DNA of 64,000 nt. Origin: Notospermus geniculatus (lineage: Eukaryota > Nemertea > Pilidiophora > Heteronemertea > Lineidae). This document shows, one piece after another, positions 55,997-64,000 of the stretch. The notes below the pieces were generated by a model, which was not told the origin of the DNA, made no database searches, and saw nothing but the letters and a program-made list of their open reading frames with translations. The position numbers and the translations under genes were made by a program. Within the stretch, counting starts at the first letter, position 1. The number at the start of each line of letters is the position of its first letter. The DNA lies in assembly GCA_002633025.1 (NCBI GenBank), contig NMRB01000030.1:120417-184416 (forward strand), in the 5' to 3' direction.

Positions 55997-56139
55997 GGAG
56001 AAAATGGATGACTGCTCCTTGACTAATTGATCAGTAATTGAAAATGGACACACAGAAAAAAGTGTCCTTTGGCTGTATGTGACAACTTCAGGACCTAAAG
56101 AGAGACAGTGTAATCATGGCCCATGATAGATCGACTTAG

Positions 56140-56400
56140 TGCAGCGAATTCGTCCATTTATCATATTTTGTCACAGGGTGGCGTGTGTGGCAGCCAACAT
56201 GTGTAACAGACATGTCTTGGAGGTGGACATGTCTGGGAGACAGAGCATGCCTTTGTAGCACAGTTGTCATACACGATGAATGACGTCCAATGTGGGGTGG
56301 CAATGCAAAGAAATGAACAGCCACACCAGGATTAGAACTGTGTGGACTTTCTGCTTCTTAATTCAATGCCCTACCATCTGAACTAAAGAGGCAAGTCCTG
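56140..56400 (-). repeat. tRNA-Lys-like SINE
   Basis: On the minus strand cctctttagttcagatggta then a B-box-like agttctaatcctgg resembles a tRNA(Lys)-type head, followed by a body with cacccca and acatgtct words. The loss of ggttcgaatcc identity suggests an old copy. Confidence 0.6.
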
Positions 56401-57392
56401 CTAGCTGCTGGGCTTGCAGTAGGAATTTCAAAGTGGTTATGTTCATTACAAACACATCATACGCCAAGCAGTGCAAATGCCATACGGACTCGACTGTGCT
56501 AACACAACATTATCTTCGAGAGACAGCATCAAAATAATTTGCAATTTATCAGCCTTCCACTGTTGAAACAACTTCTACTGAAAATGGTTAAAAAAGTTTC
56601 AGTGATGCAATTGCAAAAACTCCAGCCTACATGTATTGTCTCTGCCGCTTATCGTTTGACAGAACTTTGCATAATTTGTCGCCAATGTTTTGTGTCCAAA
56701 CACGGTGACTCAGAAAACCAAGATGATCTCGCATGATCTCATAACAATCTTGCGTATTGATTTCAACTTGTGTTTGTTCATTTCATTTTCCGCAGATGGA
56801 TCGTCATCCTCGATGGACGATCGGTCAACTAAAATATGCACGCACATCAAAGAAGTGAACTATTGACTAGTAATTACACAAGGATAAGTTTGAGCACCTT
56901 CGCATTTTCCATCAAGCAAACAATTATCGAATTTCACTGGTTGGCTAAGAGGTGTTTTATTTTACGCTAATGGACATAAGCCCCAACACATGAGATTTTG
57001 AAGTCACAGCTAAGTGAATCCATTAGAAATACCAATGGTTTGGGCAATTTCTCAAAATGTCTTTTCAAGACGACTGGTATTCATAAAATGCTTTTACTCA
57101 AGATTTGCCACCACAGCTAGGTCCAATGTAAATGTACTACAAAACTTGAAGTAAAAGCATTTGCTAGCTTTTATGAATGCCATGATCTCAGACCACTACA
57201 TTCCTTGCCAGGCATCGACGGCAGTCTATGCCTAAGGAAATAGCACTGAAATCCTCCATACCAATATTCACCCGACAAGGGAGGTAGTAGGCCTACTGCA
57301 AGAGCGTTTGGCATTTCGTCATGAGTTTGGTGTATTTAAGGGAGTCATCACCAGCTCTTCTAATAGAAAACTGACTTTACATCAGCTTACAG
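56401..57392. other. Mostly spacer; one strong acceptor
   Basis: At 56795 a very strong acceptor (gttcatttcattttccgcag) precedes frames of 20 and 22 codons (GSSSSMDDRSTKICTHIKEV is the better), possibly a tiny terminal exon. The fold-back 57075-57182 is listed separately. Confidence 0.3.
57075..57182. repeat. Imperfect fold-back, about 30-bp arms
   Basis: tggtattcataaaatgcttttactcaag pairs with cttgaagtaaaagcatttgc(tagc)ttttatgaatgcca. The right arm has a few extra bases. The loop is about 45 bp. Confidence 0.7.
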
Positions 57393-57683
57393 GAGCAAGG
57401 GTTAAGCTACTGTTTTATATGGCATGCTCTGCAATGGTATGGACATCAACAAACAAGGATTGAGGATGTTTTGACGTTTATGAATGCAACACATCACAGG
57501 ATGTTTTCACCAGAAGAGACAGGATATTGCTTTCCTGGTGTCTATTTTTCCAGAGTCGAGGAATTTCTTTTGACTTCTCACACGAGTAAGAAATGCAATG
57601 ATCATTACTTTCCTCAAGTCATTGATGGGGCTTTGCAGGAAGGAACCAGACACCAATTTCAAATCAATTATGGGTCTAATTAG
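57393..57683 (+). CDS. Terminal coding exon, 96 codons, unknown gene
   Basis: The acceptor gactttacatcagcttacag (AG at 57391-57392) opens a 96-codon frame in phase 0, ending TAG at 57681. Codon use and composition are protein-like throughout (EQGLSYCFIWHALQWYGHQQ at the start; SPEETGYCFPGVYF in the middle; GALQEGTRHQFQINYGSN at the end). The frame's first ATG is far inside, which fits an internal or last exon better than a free ORF. No domain is recognised and the upstream exons were not found. Confidence 0.42.
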   Translation, partial: EQGLSYCFIWHALQWYGHQQTRIEDVLTFMNATHHRMFSPEETGYCFPGVYFSRVEEFLLTSHTSKKCNDHYFPQVIDGALQEGTRHQFQINYGSN

Positions 57684-57872
57684 TTCTTTCTCTCATCAGA
57701 TGAAGATAAATCTCAGAGTCACCGAAGTCCATGTCTGGTCATGACCAATGCTCCTCCAATGATGTGTGACTCATTGGGCAAAAGTTGGCATCATCAGATT
57801 CCAGAAAATAGCCTCGCAGAGCAGCAGATACCACGAAGCCCCATCAGTTACCTTCTGGAAACAAAATTCAAA

Positions 57873-57892
57873 ATGGCTGCCATGGCAGCCAT
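57873..57892. repeat. Perfect 20-bp palindrome
   Basis: atggctgccatggcagccat equals its own reverse complement, within caaaatggctgccatggcagccatcttgg. Words of this kind are common in interspersed repeats of marine invertebrates. Confidence 0.85.
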
Positions 57893-58888
57893 CTTGGTGG
57901 AGTAATGGGGCTGAATTTAAATAGTCTTTATCTAGCCACTTCACACCCACCACAGAAATTTCAGGTCAATTCCTCCAGTGGTGCAGTTATCATCCGCAAG
58001 CTAAAAGATATGGGAGAGACATCATGTGTGATGACGGGCATGGGATAAAAAGTGCCGTGAAAACATTCAAAACACTTTTGTCCCCAGTTGGATAAATTTT
58101 CCAAACTATCAGACATCTGAGTTGAGAATTTCTTCATTGCAAATTCAATCATCCTTGTCCCATACTAACTTCATTGATTCTGTTCAAAATGTACCCATTC
58201 AATTGATTTTGAAAGCCAACTCGTGCCAAGTTAGCTCATCTCTTTTGTGGTTTAACTTCATAAACTTACACTCAGTTTGAAAGAACTTCTTACCACTGAT
58301 AACCAATTCATAAACTCAAACTGCTTCTTTTTCAGGAAAGTTACAGTTTTCAATGAAATGAAATCAGTTTTTAGATGACTGAGATTATTGTGTAATCCAC
58401 ATCAGGTTTTATGACAGAGTCAAATAATTCAAAAGTATAATGAAATCTTAGGGATGATTGCTCATACTGACACAGTGATCATCAATGGACATTGTTCGGG
58501 CAACAAAGAATCATGGGTAATATGATGCGTTTGGTTATTTTTCCATCTACGCACTACGGTGTCATTGCAGATATGATTCACCGATAATCCATGAATTACA
58601 GGCAAAATTCTTTCACACCACAACACCACAATTGTCACTTGCTGGGTATGATATTCTTTGGAGAGAAGAAAGGGTAACAAAAGTGATCTTCACCAGAAGG
58701 GAGTGCCAAGACAGCCAACAGACGGCAACCATCACATCTTCGCTCTGAGGAAATTCATCAACAATTCATAAGACTAGCCCTACAATTTTTTTGTTATTAT
58801 CCATACATCAAAATTACAGCAAACTTCATAAACTTTCAGGAACATATGTTCAAGAGTAAACCAAACAGAATGGACGTCAAATGTCTAA
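57893..58888. other. Spacer, nothing recognised
   Basis: Minus frames 57961-58152 and 58462-58680 are unsupported. Confidence 0.35.
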
Positions 58889-59080
58889 ATGATATCCAAG
58901 AAGATGGGAATCATTTTGGGATTGTTTTTGGCTCTTCACTCTAATTTGTTCACTTCATCAAAAATCTACAGGACAACTTCAGAAAGCGCATCCAAGCAGA
59001 CATCTCTGCCCCTTGGCCAAGCCAGCAAAAATACCACACCATTGGGCAATAGGCCTATTTTTACTGTATACCTACCTTGA
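58889..59080 (+). CDS. 63-codon ORF with signal-peptide-like start
   Basis: ATG at 58889 encodes MISKKMGIILGLFLALHSNL, a Lys-Lys n-region and hydrophobic core typical of secretion, then a Ser/Thr/Lys-rich tail without Cys. Context aaATGA is weak, and the ORF end overlaps a predicted minus-strand donor. Either a small secreted peptide or coincidence. Confidence 0.25.
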   Translation: MISKKMGIILGLFLALHSNLFTSSKIYRTTSESASKQTSLPLGQASKNTTPLGNRPIFTVYLP

Positions 59081-59189
59081 TATCAATGATAATCCTGAGG
59101 CAATCATCATCAAGAATCTCTGTTAAGATTCCCATTGTGAAGTGTTCATCAAAGATTGAAATAAATCCGATATCAGGCACAAAATCCAT
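59076..59189 (-). CDS. First coding exon, 38 codons, unknown gene
   Basis: ATG at 59189, with an in-frame TGA twelve bases upstream, opens 38 codons meeting a donor AAG|gtaggt (59075-59070), phase 0. The product begins MDFVPDIGFISIFDEHFTMG and continues ILTEILDDDCLRIIIDIK, alternating hydrophobic and acidic residues as in a folded domain. Upstream context is weak (ttcATGG). Codon character is strong. No family is recognised. It may share a gene with other minus-strand exons at lower coordinates. Confidence 0.5.
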
Positions 59190-59262
59190 GAAACAATATC
59201 AGTTCCACTCAGTTTTCTTCCCAATAGGAGTGGAAAAGAATTGAAACTAGAGTTGATTCACA

Positions 59263-59454
59263 ATGTACTGGATGCAAAAACACGGCATATGCTCTGGTGA
59301 AATGAACAAGACAGAAATGCTAAACTGTTCACACTTGTTGCAAGAAATCAATGACGAAATTTCATGTTACGCACCATTACCAGTACGTAGAAAGAAAAAC
59401 AGTAAAGAAGATAGTCAAAGAAATGCTAAATTACTTCTAGGGAGTCACGGATAA
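59263..59454 (+). CDS. 63-codon ORF or first exon
   Basis: ATG at 59263 (acaATGT), with an in-frame TGA upstream, opens a polar frame (MYWMQKHGICSGEMNKTEML) to TAA at 59452. A gtacgt donor after APLP (59383) would make it a 40-codon first exon. No motif is recognised. Confidence 0.3.
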   Translation: MYWMQKHGICSGEMNKTEMLNCSHLLQEINDEISCYAPLPVRRKKNSKEDSQRNAKLLLGSHG

Positions 59455-59934
59455 TACCATCAGCCACAACCAAGCTTCTCGCCCAGATGGACAGATATTC
59501 AAATGCCTTCTAGTAAAACTGGCAGAACATTACTCATTAGGTGCAAAATGCTGAGGATATTTTACATGAATTGGTGCATTTGAAACTTATTCAGGTGGTT
59601 TTAACAGGTGAGAATCAAAGTACAATGTATCTTCCCTCAGATTCCTTCACAGCTTCTTTCAATGTTTCCGCCAGAGGGTACTAAGGGTACTATGGTACTA
59701 TGGTAGTACCCTCAAAGGAACAAGGGCCATTTTCTTTAATTTCATGGGGATTTTGCTGATTTTTAAGAAATTAGTACCCTGAAAAAAATTAACTGCCAGA
59801 AACCCTGTCTTTGGCATCCTGTGACATAACTGATAGGGCACAGAAGGACAAAAGAATTGTGCTTATCCAATAAAATGCCATTTTGGTCAGGTAAACTTCT
59901 TACCCATTGTCTATTTGCTTGCATTACAGATTCA
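59455..59934. other. Spacer, nothing recognised
   Basis: Contains the short repeat agggtactatggtacta at about 59685-59705. No exon. Confidence 0.4.
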
Positions 59935-60245
59935 GGACATAATGTAAAGTAGCCTTTATCATTCCCCAAAGATGTGTGGATGAGAGGCTGAATAGGCTAT
60001 GAAACGGTGGACTCTGGATCCCTTAGTTTTTATGCCTAAATGTGTACTTCAGCAAAGAGGACATCTCTTATTTCATATTGCATTACAGATTTGTTATGTA
60101 AGGAGGTTGGTCTCCTTGTGCTACATAAAGTAGCCTAGCTTCCATTCCCTGAAGATTTTTGATGAGAGTCTGAATTGGCTGTGAAAAAAAGATGCCTTTC
60201 TTTTTATGCCTAAATGCTGTACTGCAGCTAAGGGGACAGCTTCTG
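59935..60245. repeat. Two diverged direct copies, about 165 bp
   Basis: Both copies carry gcattacagattNNg, cataaagtagcct/gtaaagtagcct, attcccNaaagat, gatgagag(g/t)ctgaat(a/t)ggct and tttttatgcctaaatg. Same orientation, adjacent. Confidence 0.8.
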
Positions 60246-61120
60246 TGCATTCACAGCTCACGGCTCTGATTACCTAATGTATCGTCTCTCTCATTAGATG
60301 CAGTTGATGGGCTATTACGTGTCCATAACCTTCAATTACGCACTCTTTAACTATGCATGTATCCTGAGCGGATGCCATTACCATGTCTAATCCTCACGTT
60401 AGCATCACTTTTAATAAATCTTCAATTTATTCATTGAATTCTGAACAACAGCAAGCACAACTAGTGTTTGAATTTGCAGTAAAAGCCAAATTTCACGTGC
60501 ATTACCATTACGTATCGTTACCGGGTGTAGTTTGGCAAAAATACGCACCCTCTTTCACATGAATGATGTTGAAACAAGCACTTGTTGAAACATCACAATT
60601 GTGGTGTTCAGGTAATGTGATATTTGAGTCATTAGTCACTAGATTTTTTTCTAAATTTCTAGCTATTTAGATTAGGTGGTTGATCAATAGTCTACAGGAT
60701 ATTGCATGGACTGCATACTTCAATTTGATGTAGTCAATTTGGAACTAAGTCCCTTTAAGTCATTTCTGTTATGAACTTTTCCTCTCTCGCCAAACATCAA
60801 AGCAAGAACTGAACTGCTCCTTTGACAAGAACTAAAGTAAGAGCTATACTTTGCGAAAGCAAACATTATGGCATAACAGGCTAATTACAGACATTGTTAG
60901 TTGCACGTCTGCAAGTCACCATTTTCCAATAGATCACAACGAAGACATCAGCTCACTGTCATCGTGCCAACTGATGTCCGTAAAACTTGGCAAAAATGTC
61001 ACATAGTAGAACAATCTGTTAGCTTCAATGTCTCCGTTATTGTCTTACAAGTCAAGACGACGTCAGGATCCATCACATGACATGCAAGCAAACATCAATC
61101 CACATTTGATTTTTCTCTTT
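60246..61120. other. Spacer, nothing recognised
   Basis: No supported gene. ORF 61028-61387 crosses an N and the repeat below. Confidence 0.4.
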
Positions 61121-61345
61121 TTATTAGATTCGTCTCCCAGCGCCATCTTACAGCAGTTGTGGAGACGAATCTATTATATTAGCCTGCGGGTATCAACTGA
61201 TGGACGCACTCTCGCCCCAGGCAATGTCCATGTGGCATTGTACNTTGTACCCAAAGTACCCTTTGGACCCTGCCCACCTATTTTGCCGCTGTGCATGCCA
61301 TTTCATAACTTTCAAATGGAGACGAATCTGCGCCATCACATGATG
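61121..61345. repeat. gagacgaatct inverted/direct repeat cluster
   Basis: agattcgtctcc...cgccatc (61126) is followed by an inverted ggagacgaatct (about 61161) and a further ggagacgaatctgcgccatc (61319). The outer pair could be termini of a small element with an internal duplicate of one end. An N lies at 61244. Confidence 0.5.
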
Positions 61346-61619
61346 GCTCTAGTTGCTTGGTCTTTTTCTTGTGTCATCATCCATTGATCTCATAGACAAA
61401 ATATTCAGTTATCTTTGTCATTTTTTTGTCACGTTTTACAAGATAATGTCAACTTGGGAACTTCCTTTACGTAATGTGATGGCTTTCTACATGGTGATAA
61501 CTATCCTCGGATCAATCATTCCAGGTAGCACACGAACAACTGTCATGAAGAGCTAGGGCTTTTAGACTGAAGAACTCTCGTAGTCCATCAACTGAATTTC
61601 AGCTTTGATCATTGATTGT

Positions 61620-61795
61620 TATAAAACACACCCTGCTAACGGACGCCGACGACAATGGACCATGACGAACGATGGACCTGCCCTGCTAACAGACACCAAC
61701 GGACGACAGATGCTGATGGACGATGACATCGGACCACGATGGACGATGACGCACCACCACCAACATAAGCTCACCCAGGTGAGTTAAAAGTGGGA
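61620..61795. repeat. ggacgatgac-type interspersed repeat
   Basis: Purine-rich words gacgatggac / ggacgccgacgac repeat irregularly and end in aagctcacccaggtgagtta, a near-palindrome. This combination is a frequent repeat end in marine invertebrates. The cag|gtgagt inside is therefore not taken as a splice donor. Confidence 0.5.
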
Positions 61796-61977
61796 AAATG
61801 ACAAAAGGGGAACTTTGCAACAAAATATAGGAGGTAGTTGAAATTACAGGACTAGTTCTTGCTATGATGGTCAGTACCATCAAGGGCAGGGCCAACTTAG
61901 TACAATGAGAAATTAAAAATTTTATTTATTAGGTTTCTCATTACATTTGAGTTTGAAGGTGGGCCTAAATCCCTTAC
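61796..61977. other. Intron sequence next to the PDZ exon
   Basis: No exon beginning with the expected Val-Asn of a PDZ continuation was found here or further left. Confidence 0.35.
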
Positions 61978-62079
61978 CTTCAGAATCTGATCCTGGATTT
62001 TCATCCCCTGTTTATCAGCTGGTCCATTCTCTGTTATTCTTGATACTACAATTCCTTCTGTCTCATTGTTGTTGTTTGG
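61978..62079 (-). CDS. PDZ-domain exon (34 codons)
   Basis: On the minus strand the acceptor gtttttttcag (62082-62080) and donor AAG|gtaagg (61977-61972) bound exactly 34 codons, phase 0. After a PNNNNETE loop the product reads GIVVSRITENGPADKQGMKI then QDQILK. This is the core of a PDZ domain: strand B3 (GIVVSRI), the GPA turn, helix A and the (G)DxIL strand before the usual VNG. The carboxylate-binding GLGF-like loop would lie in the preceding exon. PDZ domains bind C-terminal peptides in scaffold proteins. The long Asn-rich loop before strand B3 recalls TIP-1/PDZRN-type domains, but the gene cannot be named from 34 residues. Confidence 0.85.
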
Positions 62080-64000
62080 CTGAAAAAAACAATAAAAATT
62101 GATGTCAATGTACTGAAATTTCTAGAATACCATGCTTGTTCACATCCTCAAAATGTGAAATTTAGAAAAGAAATCAAACTTGTGTTGAACGAAGGTGACC
62201 TACAAAATTCTACCAAAGATAAAGAAAGTGGGAAGAGAATACATGTATTTTACACCTGTTCAGTTAAAGATTTGCAAAATTTCTGGAGGACGACTTTGGT
62301 TTTTATATCAGTTCAGTTAAAAGCCATAAATATTTGCTGATGTTTGGTTTATCATGCCCATTTGGAAACTCCAGGCAGATCTACCTCCACCAGGCAGACC
62401 TACCTGCACTCTGAAAGGCCCAGGGAACACCTTCTGATGGAACTTGATGGACCTTTCCAAAAAAATTGGGCAATCCCAATTTGATAGTGAAAGCCATCCA
62501 CTTAAATAATGCATTCAAAATGCTGCAATCGGTGTGTCACAATTTAGATTAGGGCATCACCTCCCTCAAGAATAACATGCCATACAGAAAGATCGATTTT
62601 ATGGTAGAGAAACCCTACCTTGACATGAAGAGTGGAACATTTTAAACCAACCACTCAACTGAGTGACATATCTTTCAGCTAACCATCAAGTATTCATGAG
62701 TATAAAAGCCTTCAAGCAGAATTCATTTCAGAATACCTGAACTGCCTGGAACCATTCAATCAGTTGGGGGCAGAGGATACATTTTTAAAATCTTCTCAGT
62801 GCAGCAGATGATGAGAATTAAAGGATTTAGAATAAGTGTAAGATTTGTTAGTGGAGTAGGATGATTGACAATGAATGAAATCTTGCAGACTGAAATGTTT
62901 GGTAAGAAACAAAAGGTAGAAATGTTGGTGAGCATTCGTTGAAGGAATACCAACAGTGCTGCAACTACAGCATTACTAGCAGTAGATGCAACACCATCAT
63001 CAGAAGGAATATCGTTGGGATGTACAGGCATTGTCACAAACCCTTTGCTCAACTCACAACCAGAGTGGTTTCAATTAATCCCATGGATGAGATAAGTTCA
63101 CCAATGGTCACTATCGCGATGATATATCTTTCCTATTGGGCAAGAGTAATGTCTTTCAATCTGTGAGAGTAATAGCGAAATTATATCTGGCAATGTTCGT
63201 CAGAATGTTTGCACGCTTCATGTAGTCTTGGATAATTGTGATGACAAATGGTTATTCCTCGACATTATAAAAGATTAATTCGTGATAGTTCGGGTTAAGA
63301 TGATAGAAATATGGTAGAAATGATTATGACCTGTTCTTTGATAGATATTAGTTCTGTTCACATCATTTACTTATTTCTAAAGGCACAGAAGCAGTTGAGT
63401 CATCTTTTTGCTTGGGTTATAATCTGTGGATAAAGGAAACAATCCTATAAGTTCAAGGGGTGAACCTGTGAATCTCTCTGGCAAAGAACATGTATCATCA
63501 AGATATCCATGAACTACAGTATAACTTTTCTGATAGGGAGAGCCTGGGGACTGGTCTTCGCTGTCCTGAGTTTGGAGGTGTCCTGATTACACAGGTGACT
63601 GTGACTGGACAGCAACTGACCAACTTGGGAGTTAAAGCGGACTATTTGCGCCGAGTCAAAGATTCCACAGAACAGTTTCCGGAGCGGCCACCGCAATGCA
63701 TTTACCAGTTGTTGTTACGAATAAAACGGGTTGTTTTATTATTTTTGGTTCACTTTGGACAGATGCGAACAATCCGCTTTAAGATTTGATGTTCTCAATG
63801 GAGAAGTGTCCTTCTGACACAATGCCCTCAAAAGGGAGGTGCTACTGTAAAAGGTAAGGTAAACGCAACTTAGAAAGTGTATCACCATCTAAGGTCGATG
63901 ACAGACTGGCGCATACGCGGCACGTCCTACAAGCATTCCGCCAATCAGATTCTTCAGTAGTGTTTCGGTCCGTGTTACCATGTCCCTGATTGGTTGAACA
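62080..64000. other. Upstream intron of the PDZ gene and right edge
   Basis: A minus-strand segment ending at a good donor (GTGCAG|gtaggt, about 62410-62405) is open for 20 or more codons (ending ERSIKFHQKVFPGPFRVQ), but does not look like the start of a PDZ domain. At 63510-63700, tacagtataacttttctgat and ggagcggccaccgc resemble termini of mariner-type repeats. The 99-codon plus frame there is not trusted. Confidence 0.35.

Noticed and set aside
61750-61795. Plus-strand cag|gtgagt splice donor
   Set aside because: It lies in a recurrent near-palindromic repeat end (aagctcacccaggtgagtta) after purine-rich simple sequence with no open frame of note.
1-64000. CRISPR arrays, operons, phage or bacterial genes
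   Set aside because: No regularly spaced short repeats with unique spacers, no co-directional long ORFs, no ribosome-binding sites. The window is eukaryotic.

Overview
This window is eukaryotic (animal) genomic DNA. There are no long ORFs, no operons and no prokaryotic signals. The DNA is about 40% GC, rich in introns, interspersed repeats and fold-back elements, and holds two single-base assembly Ns (12238 and 61244). Recurrent words such as taggcctac and tacatgtacatg, many tRNA-derived SINEs and short non-autonomous DNA transposons suggest a marine invertebrate, possibly an echinoderm or another invertebrate deuterostome. That placement is an inference from style, not from a marker gene. 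Coding content is sparse and split into short exons. The longest ORF of about 160 codons is at chance level, so I called exons on splice sites, phase, start context and codon character rather than ORF length.

Left part (1-13 kb): a minus-strand gene begins with an acidic N-terminus at 3169 and continues off the left edge (second exon at 108-39). On the plus strand a candidate gene has a possible first exon at 6953 and two phase-compatible terminal exons at 11211 and 12845. Its introns hold a seven-copy 100-bp satellite (7.2-7.9 kb), a 150-bp hairpin MITE 12 bp before a splice acceptor, and a 1.13-kb transposon with exact 9-bp target duplication abutting the next acceptor.

Middle (13-44 kb): a 42-bp minisatellite near 15 kb keeps a 14-codon frame. 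A minus-strand gene is suggested by a first exon at 30.7 kb and a clear internal exon at 17.4 kb. On the plus strand, 23.87-24.93 kb holds the clearest complete gene: TATA box, 7-codon first exon, 740-bp intron and an 80-residue second exon that together give an 87-residue secreted peptide with two CX3CX3C motifs. A second small secreted protein is likely on the minus strand at 32.6-31.8 kb, with a MITE inside its intron. At 43.5-39.9 kb a minus-strand chain of phase-matched exons forms a gene that seems to carry one frameshift.

Right part (44-64 kb): mostly repeats (a SINE pair, a 55-bp satellite with a MITE inserted in it, duplicated blocks), a plus-strand terminal exon at 57.4 kb, a minus-strand first exon at 59.2 kb, and one minus-strand exon at 62.0 kb that clearly encodes part of a PDZ domain. 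Everything except the PDZ exon lacks a recognised family, so most gene calls are structural predictions with moderate or low confidence.
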